Part shown: positions 26,774-35,667 of the stretch, one piece after another
Numbering within the stretch: position 1 is the first letter of the stretch
Layout of the letters: every line of letters starts with the position of its first letter
Made by a program: the position numbers and the translations under genes
From: JBBSAT01 sp046351235
GTDB lineage: Bacteria; Myxococcota_A; Polyangia; Polyangiales; Sandaracinaceae
Direction: 5' to 3'
DNA length: 64,000 bases
Assembly (NCBI GenBank): GCA_046351235.1
Contig: JAXLYV010000003.1
Location: forward strand, 248,001-312,000
The notes under the pieces: model-generated
What the model was told of the DNA's origin: nothing
What the model saw: only the letters and a program-made list of their open reading frames with translations
Databases searched by the model: none

Positions 26774-28672
26774 TCAGAGCGAGAGGCAGGTGCTGGGACC
26801 GCCCGGAAGATGACAGCCGATCCCGGGGTCGCAGACCAGGAGGCATCCCATCGGGTTCACCCCGCAGTCGAGCGGCGGCCCGGGGATGCAGCGCATGCCG
26901 ACGCACGTCTCGTGGCCGTTGCACGGGTTGCCGTCGTCGCACATGCCGCTCGCGCAGCTCGCAGCCGCCTCGCACTGGCCCGTGAGCGGGTTGCAGTAGG
27001 CGCCGGGATGACCGGTCATGTCGCACGACGAGAAGCGGAGCGCGCAGCCGTTCGGCAGCGTCGTGCCCCCGATGATCGGGCCCGCGCCCGAGCCGCCCAC
27101 ACAGAGGGCCTCGGCACACTGGAGCGGCGGCACCACCGCTGCGCAGATGTCGTCGTGCGCCTCGTACGTGCAGCCCGTCTGGGTCGGCGCATTCGCCGGA
27201 TCACAATGGTCGGCCGTGCAGGTAGCGCCGTCGTCGCACATCGCGTCGAGCAAGGTGCGCTGGCAGCGGCCACTGCCATCTCCCAGCAGCGTGCAGACGT
27301 CGTTCGAGCAACGGTAGCCGTCCTCGCAGGCAGCGTTCACCGCCACGCGCGCGCAGCCGTCGGTGGACACGCCCGCGCCGGATCCCGCGCAGACCCAGCG
27401 CGAGCAGTCGCCCACGCCCGAAGTCGCGTGGTGTGCCTCGCAGAACGTGTGGTCGAGCATCGGCACACAGCGCTGGGCGACGTCGTCGTAGGTGAGGGTC
27501 ACGCAGTCGCCGGGCGCGTCGATGCAGGTGTGCTGGCACGTGAACGACCCCGGATCACACGTGTCGTCGGTCGCCGGGTCGTGGTCGTCGCACGCGGCGG
27601 CGTCCGCGTGGTAGTGGCACGCCGTCGCATCGGCGGCGCAGGCCGCGTCGACGACGCCGCACTGGCCGGTTCCCTCGGCGCAGAGCGTGCGCGGGACGCA
27701 GTGACCGGCCACGCACTGGAACGAGCAGCCGCTCGGGTCGACGAGCGACTGACAGTCGGTGCTGGTGTCGCACGCGTCGGCGCGGCAGCCCCCGGGCGTG
27801 CACACCTGGCCCGGCAAGCAGTCGTAGGTGTACTCGCAGGCGCCGCTCGTCGCGTCGCACGTCCCCGAGGTGATGCAGGGCGCGCTCGCGTTGCACTCGA
27901 CCGGCGTCTGCGCGCAGCCGCTGTTCGCGTCGCACACGTCGTCCGTGCACTGGTTGCCGTCGTCGCAGTTGCCGTCGTCGGCGACGTTGCTGCACGTGAA
28001 GTCTCCGCCGGCCGCGAGGCAAGCGTCGTTCGTGCAGTCGACCTGATCGTCGCAGCGTGCCTGATCCGCGGTCGGTACACACTCGCCCAGACGCGGGTCG
28101 CAGGCGAGGACACCGCACTGGCCGATCGGAGACGGATCGCACGGCGGCGGCGGCGCGCCGGCCTCGCAGCTGCCGTCCACGCAGCGCTCGTGGCCGTTGC
28201 ACTCGTTGGCATCGTCACAGTCGTCGTCGGTGCTGCACGAGGTCGGCACGCACGCGCCCGTGTCGAGGCAGCGCGGCTTGCCGGAGTCGCAGCTCGAGGT
28301 GTGCTCGCAGTGACCGTCGGAGGGGTTGCAGGAATCGACCGTGCACTCGATTCCGTCGTCGCAGTCCCCGTCGCCCACGCAGGCGCGGCGGCAGACGCCT
28401 CCGCTCCGCTCGATGCAGTCGGTGCCGGTCGGGCATCGGCTCACGTGCTCGCAGGTCCCGCCCACGCATTGATCCACCGTGCAGTCGAGCCGGTCGTCGC
28501 AGGTGTCGCTCGCAGCGCACTGCACCGGGCCCACGTCGACGCGCCCGGCGTCCATCGCGACGAGACCGCCGTCGATCTCCGGCGGATCGTAGTCGAGCGT
28601 CAGCGCGCAGCCCGCGGACGCCCCCAGCGCCAGTACGAGCACGAAGAGAGACAGCCGGCGAAGACAAGGCAT
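26774..28672 (-). CDS. Very cysteine-rich repeat lipoprotein
   Basis: This 632-residue protein has a lipobox Cys22 (GASAGC) and an Asp/Gly spacer. Eight or more repeats follow of the form C-D-D-G-x-x-C-T-x-D-x-C (for example CDDGNQCTDDVCDANSGC), with over 70 cysteines in all. The motif resembles the Dictyostelium CTDC repeat and the vWD/Dickkopf-like modules frequent in Polyangia surface proteins. The cysteines are presumably disulfide-bonded outside the cell; binding partners are unknown. ATG 28672 is set by an excellent GGAGGTGCGC site. The gene stands alone, with 152 bases to the next gene on its strand. Confidence 0.78.
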   Translation of the reverse strand: MPCLRRLSLFVLVLALGASAGCALTLDYDPPEIDGGLVAMDAGRVDVGPVQCAASDTCDDRLDCTVDQCVGGTCEHVSRCPTGTDCIERSGGVCRRACVGDGDCDDGIECTVDSCNPSDGHCEHTSSCDSGKPRCLDTGACVPTSCSTDDDCDDANECNGHERCVDGSCEAGAPPPPCDPSPIGQCGVLACDPRLGECVPTADQARCDDQVDCTNDACLAAGGDFTCSNVADDGNCDDGNQCTDDVCDANSGCAQTPVECNASAPCITSGTCDATSGACEYTYDCLPGQVCTPGGCRADACDTSTDCQSLVDPSGCSFQCVAGHCVPRTLCAEGTGQCGVVDAACAADATACHYHADAAACDDHDPATDDTCDPGSFTCQHTCIDAPGDCVTLTYDDVAQRCVPMLDHTFCEAHHATSGVGDCSRWVCAGSGAGVSTDGCARVAVNAACEDGYRCSNDVCTLLGDGSGRCQRTLLDAMCDDGATCTADHCDPANAPTQTGCTYEAHDDICAAVVPPLQCAEALCVGGSGAGPIIGGTTLPNGCALRFSSCDMTGHPGAYCNPLTGQCEAAASCASGMCDDGNPCNGHETCVGMRCIPGPPLDCGVNPMGCLLVCDPGIGCHLPGGPSTCLSL

Positions 28673-28887
28673 GCGCACCTCCGAGCCAAGTCCCTCCAGG
28701 ATGCCAGCCCGGCCCGGCGTAGCCAAATCCCTCACTTCGAAGGGCCGGGTTGCAGGCGCACCGGCCGATGTCATCGTTGCCGGGCGATCGAGCTGCGATC
28801 GCGACGATGACCACGACCCGCTGAACGAGCCCTTCCTGCCGTGTGCGCGCGCTGCGCTCGCCGGTGCTCTCGTGTCGTGAGGTCTTC

Positions 28888-30471
28888 GTGTCGGTCGCCA
28901 TCGATCTCGGTGGGCGCGCGGTCGTGCTCCGCGGCGTCTCGTTCGCTCGTCCTCTCTCGCCCGCGGTCTTCGAGGGCGTCGATCTCTCGCTCGCGCCCGG
29001 CTGGACCGGGCTCGTGGGCGCGAACGGCGCCGGGAAGACCACGCTGCTCGCGCTCGTCGGGGGCGAGCTCGCGCCGACGGCTGGCTCCGTGGAGCGCCCG
29101 CCCGACGCGCAAGTCGCCTCCATCCCGCAATCGATCGAGGCGCCGCCCGACGACGCGCTCGCGCGCCGCGACGATCGCGCCGCGCATCGGCTCCGCGCCG
29201 CGCTCGCGCTCGTGCCGGAGGATCTCGCGCGCTGGCCCACGCTCTCGCCCGGAGAGCGACGCCGATGGCAGATCGGCGCCGCGCTCGCGCACGAGCCGGA
29301 CGTGCTGCTCGTCGACGAGCCCACCAACCACCTCGATCGCGAGGGGCGCGCGCTCGTGCTCGAGGCGCTGCGACGCTTCCGCGGGATCGGAGTCGTCGTC
29401 TCGCACGACCGCACGCTGCTCGACGCGCTCACGACGCGAACGGTGCGCCTCGCGGCCGGCGGCGCCCGCGCGTGGTCGGGCGGCTACTCCGAGGCGCGCG
29501 ACGCATGGACGGCCGAGGCGCGCGCGCTCGAGGTCGACCGCGACGAGAAGCGCGCGCGCCTGCGAGGGGCAGCGCGGGCCCTCGATCACGCGCGACGCGA
29601 GCACGCGAGCGCCGAGGCGGGGCGCTCCACCGCCAAGCGCATGCGCAGCAAGTACGACTCGGATGCGCGCGGCATCGGCGCGACGACGAAGGCGATGTGG
29701 GCCGAGGGGCGCGCCGGTCGAGGGGTCGCTCGACGCTCCCACGAGCTCGCGCGGGCCGAAGAGGCGCTCGCGCTCACGGCCTCTCTGCCCCGCGAGCGAG
29801 GTCGCGCGCTCTTCGTCGACTTCGTGCCGGCGACCCGCCGCGCCGTGCTGCACCTCGCGCAGAGCGAGATCGCCGTCGCCGGAAGGGTCCTCGTCCGCGA
29901 CGCACACCTCACGCTCGGATCGAGCGATCGCATCCGACTCGTCGGGCCGAACGGCGCGGGCAAGACGACGCTCGTCACCCGCATGCTCGCGGGCGTCGAG
30001 GACCCGCGCCTCGTCTTCGTCCCGCAGGATCTCGATCCGCGGCAGACCCAACGCACGATCGCGGGGCTCCAGGCGCTCTCGCCCCTCGAGCGGAACCGTG
30101 CGACCGCGCTCCTCGCGGCGCTCGGCGCGGACCCCGGTCGCTTCTTCCGCGCCCACGTCGGGCAGCCCTCGCCCGGCGAGGCACGGCAGCTCGCGATCGC
30201 GTGGGGCCTCGTGCACCGCGCGCACACGCTGGTGCTCGACGAGCCGACGAACGATCTCGACCTTCCGGCGACCGAGCGCCTGGAAGAGGCGCTCGCCGCC
30301 TTTCCCGGCGCGCTCCTGATCGTCACGCACGACGACGCGCTCGCCGCGCGTCTCTCGCTCGGCGAGTGGCGCCTCGATCCCGACGGCCGCGTGCGCGCTC
30401 GGACGGGCGATGCCGTCAGCGAGCGCTGCGCGCGCGCATCGCCGCGCGATCCGGGTTCTCGTACACGCTGA
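28888..30471 (+). CDS. ABC-F family ATPase
   Basis: This 527-residue protein has two soluble ABC cassettes and no membrane segment. Walker A motifs are GANGAGKTT and GPNGAGKTT. Signature motifs are TLSPGERRRW and the variant QPSPGEARQL. Walker B motifs are LLVDEPTNHLD and LVLDEPTNDLD. The Arg/Ala-rich helical linker between cassettes (about 195-300) is the P-site tRNA interaction motif region of the family. ABC-F proteins act on ribosomes (translation factors or antibiotic protection); which applies here cannot be told. GTG 28888 was chosen; GTG 28843 would add 15 uncharacteristic residues. The last 56 bases overlap the convergent gene. Confidence 0.88.
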   Translation: MSVAIDLGGRAVVLRGVSFARPLSPAVFEGVDLSLAPGWTGLVGANGAGKTTLLALVGGELAPTAGSVERPPDAQVASIPQSIEAPPDDALARRDDRAAHRLRAALALVPEDLARWPTLSPGERRRWQIGAALAHEPDVLLVDEPTNHLDREGRALVLEALRRFRGIGVVVSHDRTLLDALTTRTVRLAAGGARAWSGGYSEARDAWTAEARALEVDRDEKRARLRGAARALDHARREHASAEAGRSTAKRMRSKYDSDARGIGATTKAMWAEGRAGRGVARRSHELARAEEALALTASLPRERGRALFVDFVPATRRAVLHLAQSEIAVAGRVLVRDAHLTLGSSDRIRLVGPNGAGKTTLVTRMLAGVEDPRLVFVPQDLDPRQTQRTIAGLQALSPLERNRATALLAALGADPGRFFRAHVGQPSPGEARQLAIAWGLVHRAHTLVLDEPTNDLDLPATERLEEALAAFPGALLIVTHDDALAARLSLGEWRLDPDGRVRARTGDAVSERCARASPRDPGSRTR

Positions 30472-32113
30472 TGATCGGAACGCCGTCGTAGGTCAGCACG
30501 TACACCGGATCGACGCGGCCGTACGCTTCCCAGATCTGGTAGTCGACGATGTTGAAGTGCTGCTCGTGGTGCACGATCGCGTAGTCGGCGCTCGCGAGGT
30601 CCCAGGCGATGCCGATGTCCGAGCGCAGGCGGTGATCGCGCGAGAGCATCATGAACGAGGTCGGGATGCTGTCGCAGATCCAGATGCGCCCGCCCTGCGG
30701 CACGTTCTCGTTCATCCACGGCACGAGGCTGCCGGTGGTGAAGCCCCAGAACTGGCGGATCATGCCGAGGTCGGCGCCGCCGGGAACGCCCCCGGCGGGG
30801 AACGAGTAGAACGAGAGCCCGAACGGGTGGCTGTGCGCGGTGTCGACCGCGGCGGGCAGCATCACGATCGACAGGGCGATGCCGCTCGCCCACGGCACGA
30901 GCTCGCGCGTGCGCACGTGACGCTCGAGCACCACGCGCAGCGAGGCGACGACGCGCTCGAAAGCGTGCCCGCCGAAGAGGAAGAGGAACGCGAACGAGAC
31001 GAGGAAGTGCTTCGTGCCGCCGAAGATCGGCGTGGACGGGAGCGAGAGCACGAACATCGGCGTGAAGAACGAGCCGAAGAGCAGCACGTCGAGACGGCGC
31101 GGATCGACCTCGCGCGGCGCGATGCCCGCGCGCTCGTAGAAGGTCGGCGGCAACAGATGCACGAAGCGGATGCCGAGCCCCGCCACGGCGACGAGGAGCA
31201 CGGTGAGCGGCGAGGTGAACAGCGCCATCACCCACGGGTACGAGGCCGGGCTCGGCGGCCCGAAGTACGTGTGGCCCAGGTACTCGATGTTGTAGTGCAC
31301 GTGGTTCACGTGGAAGCCCACGTACTCGGCGAAGCGCGCCTGCGTGTCGTGCCAGAGCCAGGGCCAGAGGCCGACGAAGATCGGCGGCCCGAGCACGGCC
31401 ATCGCGACGAGCCACCACGGGAACAGCGTCATGCGCGGGCGATCGCCAGCGCGGCGCCGCACGAGCTCGCTCCCGGCGACGAAGAGCCAGTGGGCCAGGA
31501 AGATGAGCGGCAGCATCCACGCGTTGTGCTTCGTCTCGAGGCAGAGCCCGTACGCGATGCCGAGGATCGGCAGCCAGCGGCGCGAGGCGAGCGCGCGCCA
31601 GTAGCAGTACGTGACGAGGAGCAGCATCGTCACGATCGGCCCGTCGAAGCAGTCGAGGTGCGCGTGATAGAACGCGTTCGGCAAGAGCGCGTACGCGAGC
31701 GCCGCGAAGAGGCCCACGCGCCGCGACCAGGCGCGCGTGCCCCAGACGTAGAGGATCCAGAGCGCGAGGCCCGAGAGCACCATGCCCGGGAAGCGGAAGG
31801 CCATCGAGGCCTGCGGGAACAGGTGCCAGCGCTGGTCGGCGAGCCACGAGAGCGCGAAGAGGCCCTTCACGAGCGAGGGATGCTCGTGGTTGTTCGTCCA
31901 CGCGGCATCGATGGTCGCGCGATCGAAGGCGCCCGGCGCTCCCTCGAAGACCTGGCGCAGCCAGCCGCCGTACGACTCGGCCGCGTCCACGTAGAACCCT
32001 TCGTCGCGGGTCATCCCGAGGTCGCGCGAGCTCACGAGCAGGATCGCGACGTAGACGACGACGAGCAAGAGGCCGACGAGGTGATCGCGGCGGTGCACGG
32101 GATGATCCGTCAC
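30416..32113 (-). CDS. GT39/PMT-like membrane glycosyltransferase
   Basis: This 565-residue protein has about ten transmembrane helices. It carries the GT-C hallmark acidic motif in the first periplasmic loop (MTRDEGFYVDAAESYGGWL) and a second loop motif (HEHPSLVKGLFALSW, with HPPL-like HPS), as in ArnT/PMT-type transferases. The C-terminal part is soluble (ICDSIPTSFMMLSRD onward). Such enzymes transfer sugars from polyprenyl-phosphate donors on the periplasmic side. The start GTG 32113 overlaps the upstream stop (GTGA), so it is coupled to the preceding gene. Donor and acceptor are unknown. Confidence 0.82.
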   Translation of the reverse strand: MTDHPVHRRDHLVGLLLVVVYVAILLVSSRDLGMTRDEGFYVDAAESYGGWLRQVFEGAPGAFDRATIDAAWTNNHEHPSLVKGLFALSWLADQRWHLFPQASMAFRFPGMVLSGLALWILYVWGTRAWSRRVGLFAALAYALLPNAFYHAHLDCFDGPIVTMLLLVTYCYWRALASRRWLPILGIAYGLCLETKHNAWMLPLIFLAHWLFVAGSELVRRRAGDRPRMTLFPWWLVAMAVLGPPIFVGLWPWLWHDTQARFAEYVGFHVNHVHYNIEYLGHTYFGPPSPASYPWVMALFTSPLTVLLVAVAGLGIRFVHLLPPTFYERAGIAPREVDPRRLDVLLFGSFFTPMFVLSLPSTPIFGGTKHFLVSFAFLFLFGGHAFERVVASLRVVLERHVRTRELVPWASGIALSIVMLPAAVDTAHSHPFGLSFYSFPAGGVPGGADLGMIRQFWGFTTGSLVPWMNENVPQGGRIWICDSIPTSFMMLSRDHRLRSDIGIAWDLASADYAIVHHEQHFNIVDYQIWEAYGRVDPVYVLTYDGVPIISVYENPDRAAMRARSAR

Positions 32114-33129
32114 GACCCGCCCTCCGGCGCCGCGCGGCGCATCGTGGCGTGCCACGAGTAGCTGCGGTGGTAGGCGTTCGTCGTGCGCACCTCGAAGCGC
32201 AGCGAGCCGCGCCCGCCGCGACGCGCCTCGGGGATCGCCGCCTCCATGGGCGACCAGCCGTCGCCGTCGTGGTGCACGCCGAGGCCGATCTCCTCGCCGT
32301 CGAGCAGGATGCGCATCGTGATCGGCGCGCCGTCCTCGGATCGCTCGAACTCCCACCAGACGCCGGAGTAGAGGACGATGGAATCGCCGAGCGGGACGTC
32401 GTCGAACGCCAGCGTGATCGTGCCGCCCTCGACGGGGTGCTGGTAGATGCTGCGACGCGGGCGCAGCGCGAGATCCTCGTTCACCGTCGCCCCGACCCAG
32501 AGCCAGGGCTCGCCGCCCGCGCCGCACTCGAAGTGGTGCGCCGTCGCCTGCGGCCCCGCTTGCAGGCCTCCGGGCGCGGCCCCCCGCGTGGGCGCGGCGC
32601 GGCACGGCGTCTCGGGGCCCTCGCCGTTGCGACGGAACGCGTGCGCCTCGGCGACGTGATCGGTGAAGTCGTAGAGGACGGTGGGCGGGGGCAGATCCCA
32701 GCGCTCGACGCGGACCTCGCCGAAGGCGTGCGTCTCGTCGGGCGCGCGCTCGGGCGCGTCTTCCGCGCGCGCGCCGCGGATCGTGATCGCCCAGAGGCGC
32801 CGGTAGGCGGCGAGGTCGCTGCGGCCTGCCATGCGGTCGTCGATGCGCGTGCCCGCCGCGGCGCGCACGTTGGGATCGATCCAGCGCGGGGCGCTCGTGA
32901 TGGCGTCGCCGTCCTGCCAGTGCTCGGCGACGTAGCCGAGCGCCGCGTGGTAGTCGGCCGCGCTCGGCACGCGCGCGACCGTGAGGTAGTGGCCGAGCAC
33001 CTCGGTGAGCGCGAGCGCCAGCACGAGCCACCAGAGCGCGCCCGACGCCTTCGGCGTGGCGGCCGGGCGCTCGGGAAGCGTCCGCTCGGGCGGCGTGAGG
33101 CTCGGGGGCATGCGCGGGGGCCGGAACAT
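32110..33129 (-). CDS. Single-pass membrane protein paired with the glycosyltransferase
   Basis: This 339-residue protein has one N-terminal helix (about 25-48; ALWWLVLALALTEVLGHYLTV). A periplasmic domain follows that begins with features like those of GT-C soluble domains (AADYHAALGYVAEHWQDGDA, HAFGEVRVERWDLP). It ends in a beta-rich region (VEGGTITLAFDDVPLGD, LFEVRT-like SLRFEVRTTNAY) suggestive of a carbohydrate-binding-type sandwich. No known family is recognised with confidence. The 4-base overlap with the glycosyltransferase gene suggests a functional pair. ATG 33129 or ATG 33111 may be the start. Confidence 0.65.
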   Translation of the reverse strand: MFRPPRMPPSLTPPERTLPERPAATPKASGALWWLVLALALTEVLGHYLTVARVPSAADYHAALGYVAEHWQDGDAITSAPRWIDPNVRAAAGTRIDDRMAGRSDLAAYRRLWAITIRGARAEDAPERAPDETHAFGEVRVERWDLPPPTVLYDFTDHVAEAHAFRRNGEGPETPCRAAPTRGAAPGGLQAGPQATAHHFECGAGGEPWLWVGATVNEDLALRPRRSIYQHPVEGGTITLAFDDVPLGDSIVLYSGVWWEFERSEDGAPITMRILLDGEEIGLGVHHDGDGWSPMEAAIPEARRGGRGSLRFEVRTTNAYHRSYSWHATMRRAAPEGGS

Positions 33130-33195
33130 AGCGGAGCCTGCGCCGCGCGCCCAACGCGATGGAGATCGGCGCCCGGCGTGGTAGTCCCCGCCCCG

Positions 33196-34137
33196 ATGCG
33201 TCGTCTGTGGTGGGCTGCTCTCGTCGTCGCGTGCTCGGGAAGCGCCGAGCCGAGCCCGAGCCGTGCGCCGCACGCCACCGAGGCGCCGGCGCCGACCACG
33301 ACCGAGGCGACCACGACCGCCCCGCCGGCCACCGAGGCCACGGCCGAGGCCCCCGCGCCCGCCCCCGAAGCGACGGAGCCGGATGCCGGCGTCTTCACGC
33401 TCACGCTCGCGCTCGCGTGGCCCGCGCCCGCGTCGGCCGAGGTGACGGTCACGAGCGAGCACGACTTCGGAGGCGGCTCCGAGGTGAGCGCGCGCTATCG
33501 CTACCAGCTCGCGGTGACGCGCGACGACGAGGGCTATCGCGTCGCGCGCACGGGCCTCGTGCTCGAGTCGAGCGAGGGCGACGAGCCGCTGCGCCTCGGC
33601 AACGTCGTCGCCCAGGACGTCACGCAGCACGTGGGCGAGCTGCGCTTCGACGAGAGCGGGCGCCACATCCGCGCGACGAGCGGCTTCGAGCCGATCGACG
33701 AGGCCGCCCGCGCCGCGATGCGCACCGCGGGGATCGACGGCGCGATCGCCGACGCCGTGATCGCGCTCGATCGCTCGGGCTGGGAGCCGCTGAGCGTGGT
33801 CGACTACGACTCGATGCTCCACGAGTGGGCCGGGCGCACGCTCGCGCTCGGCATCGTCGATCCGGCCGACGCCGCGCCGGGCGTGTCGGCGACGCGCCTG
33901 CTCACGCGCGTGCCGAGCCCCTGCGACGAGCGGCGCCCCGAAGGCCCCTCGTGCGTGGAGCTCGTGCGCACCGAGCAGGGTGAGCAGGGCCCCGATCGGA
34001 TCGAGCACGTCTACACGCTCTTCGCCGAGCCCGGCACGCTCGTGCCGCACCGCTTCACGCACGAGTCGCGCACCGACGCCGAGTCGGCGGGCCTGCACTA
34101 CGCCGAGACGTGGACCACGACGTTCGACTGGCGTTGA
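33196..34137 (+). CDS. Lipoprotein of unknown function
   Basis: This 313-residue protein has a short signal and lipobox (ALVVAC14) and a 40-residue Ala/Thr/Pro/Glu spacer. A folded domain of about 240 residues follows. It begins VFTLTLALAWPAPASAEVTV and ends WTTTFDWR; internal FEPIDEAARAAMRTAG and LTRVPSPCDERRPEG (with a second Cys in GPSCVEL) could form one disulfide. No catalytic signature is evident. It is divergent from the glycosyltransferase pair with 66 bases between starts. Confidence 0.65.
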   Translation: MRRLWWAALVVACSGSAEPSPSRAPHATEAPAPTTTEATTTAPPATEATAEAPAPAPEATEPDAGVFTLTLALAWPAPASAEVTVTSEHDFGGGSEVSARYRYQLAVTRDDEGYRVARTGLVLESSEGDEPLRLGNVVAQDVTQHVGELRFDESGRHIRATSGFEPIDEAARAAMRTAGIDGAIADAVIALDRSGWEPLSVVDYDSMLHEWAGRTLALGIVDPADAAPGVSATRLLTRVPSPCDERRPEGPSCVELVRTEQGEQGPDRIEHVYTLFAEPGTLVPHRFTHESRTDAESAGLHYAETWTTTFDWR

Positions 34138-34144
34138 CAGCGGC

Positions 34145-34180
34145 GCTCACGTTGGTCGAGGGAACCGAGCCGACGTGAGC
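34145..34180. repeat. Inverted repeat in convergent intergenic region
   Basis: GCTCACGT (34145-34152) and ACGTGAGC (34173-34180) form an 8-base-pair stem just after the stop at 34137. A further hairpin CCCACA/TGTGGG lies at about 34203-34228. Neither is followed by a T-run. Together with repeat copy B they fill the 176-base gap to the next gene. Confidence 0.5.
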
Positions 34181-34259
34181 CCGCGGCTCGGCGGGAGGGG
34201 CCCCACATCCGGCTCTGCCGGTGTGGGCGAGGGGCTGCGGGCAGACCCTCGGACGAAAG

Positions 34260-34304
34260 GAACAGCGAGAAAGCGACGCGATCGAGCGTCGCGACCGCCG
34301 CTGT
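34260..34304 (+). repeat. Dispersed 45-base intergenic element, copy B
   Basis: Matches 18296-18340 at 41 of 45 positions, with the GCGACGC/GCGTCGC hairpin intact. It lies in the gap between two convergent genes, ending 10 bases before the stop codon of the minus-strand gene. Confidence 0.75.
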
Positions 34305-34313
34305 GAGGCGCGA

Positions 34314-34862
34314 TCACCGCGTGGCGCTGCAACCGGCGGGCATCGCCGCGTGCTGCTGCTCGACCTCGAGACGGATCTCGCGCACGCGATCCTCGTCCAC
34401 GAGCAGCTCGTCGATCAGATCGAGGCCCACGACGATCGTGCGGCCGTCGTCGGTGCGGGCGAAGCGCAGCACGCGCGTCGGGTCGTACTCCATGCTGCCG
34501 ACGAGCTCGCAGCGCGTGTCGTGGCAGTTCCATTCGACGGGAAGGTCGTCTTCGCGGAGCTGGGCGACGTAGCGCGCGAGCTGCGCGGCGACCGCGTCGA
34601 TCTCCGCCGGGTCGCAGCGCAGCCCCGTGGTCGCCATCGGCGGCGACTCGCCGTCGCTCGGATCGTCGAGGTAGGCGACCAGCGCGAGCCCGCGCGCCGG
34701 ATCGACGTGATCGGCGAGCGCGGCCGCGGCCGCATCGGCGTCGGCAGCGGTCGGCGCGAGCGCGGGCGGCGGCGAGGCCGGGCCGTTCGTCGTGGAGCGC
34801 GCGCCTCCGCATGCGGCGAGCGCGAAGAGGACGACCGGCGAGACGAGACGCGAGCACTTCAT
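34314..34862 (-). CDS. Small lipoprotein of unknown function
   Basis: This 182-residue protein has a lipobox (LFALAAC18) and an Ala/Pro spacer (about 25-50). A compact alpha/beta domain follows (about 50-175) with two cysteines that could pair (EWNCHDTRCELVG). It contains GRTIVVGLDLIDELLVDEDR. I do not recognise the family. It diverges from the next gene with 75 bases between starts. Confidence 0.6.
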   Translation of the reverse strand: MKCSRLVSPVVLFALAACGGARSTTNGPASPPPALAPTAADADAAAAALADHVDPARGLALVAYLDDPSDGESPPMATTGLRCDPAEIDAVAAQLARYVAQLREDDLPVEWNCHDTRCELVGSMEYDPTRVLRFARTDDGRTIVVGLDLIDELLVDEDRVREIRLEVEQQHAAMPAGCSATR

Positions 34863-34937
34863 GGCCGAGACCTACCACGCGCGCGACGGCTCCCCTTGCC
34901 CCGGGCCTCCCCCTGTGCACGAATCGCCGCTCCCACG

Positions 34938-35639
34938 ATGCGCACCGCCTGCCTGCTCCACGTCGCCCTCCTCCTCTCGCAGTGCGAGATCTCCGCGTTC
35001 GGCTCGGACCCCGTCGTGATCGGCGGCGACACGAGCGGGAGCCAGGGCGGGCATGCGTGCGCCGAGCCCGACGATGCGCGCGTCGCGCGCGAGGGCGCGC
35101 CGGACAGCTGCGCCTCGCACTGCCACATCGACGTCGCGAACGGCACGACCGACTGCGACGAGGTCTCGCTCTCCGAGGCGCGCCCCACGCTCGCCACGCT
35201 CGACATGGGCAGCGACGACGGCGTGCTCCTCACGCTCGAGATCTGCGATCCGTCGGGCACGGCGTTCCAGCTCTCCGACAGCGCGGGCGCGCACGCGGGC
35301 GGCGGCGGCGACGGGAGCACGTCGCACGACGCCGACGTCGCGCTCGACGGCACCACGCTGCACCTGCGCGCCGCGACGAACAGCGAGGTCGAGGCCTCGA
35401 GCGTGAGCAGCTGGGTCGGTGCGACTGGCTGCACCACCCGCACGATCGCGGTCGCCGATCAGATCGCCTACCTCGTCGACACGGGCGCGGGCCTCTGCGG
35501 CACCGGCATGCTGCGCATCGACCCACCGACCGACGAGCACGGCCACCCCGACGCGCGCTGGTACCTCTCGCTCGCCGGCAGCGTCGACGGCGAGACCGCC
35601 GGCAGCGGCGTGCGCAGCGTCGATCTCTGCTTCTGGTGA
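34938..35639 (+). CDS. Secreted protein of unknown function
   Basis: This 233-residue protein has a short hydrophobic N-terminus (ACLLHVALLLSQC; the Gln before Cys makes a lipobox doubtful). A mature Cys-containing domain follows (DSCASHCHIDVANGTTDC, GATGCTTRTIAVAD, TGAGLCGTGML, VDLCFW at the C-terminus). The beta-rich composition and spaced cysteines suggest a disulfide-stabilised sandwich, possibly of the P-domain/pre-peptidase C-terminal type. No enzyme motif is seen. It ends 28 bases from the convergent flippase-like gene. Confidence 0.6.
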   Translation: MRTACLLHVALLLSQCEISAFGSDPVVIGGDTSGSQGGHACAEPDDARVAREGAPDSCASHCHIDVANGTTDCDEVSLSEARPTLATLDMGSDDGVLLTLEICDPSGTAFQLSDSAGAHAGGGGDGSTSHDADVALDGTTLHLRAATNSEVEASSVSSWVGATGCTTRTIAVADQIAYLVDTGAGLCGTGMLRIDPPTDEHGHPDARWYLSLAGSVDGETAGSGVRSVDLCFW

Positions 35640-35667
35640 CGCGCGACGCAATCGCGCGTCGCGGCGG

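Noticed and set aside
28843..28887. Earlier GTG start for the ABC-F gene
   Set aside because: It would add 15 residues unlike ABC-F N-termini; GTG 28888 begins with a normal strand. The call is moderate.
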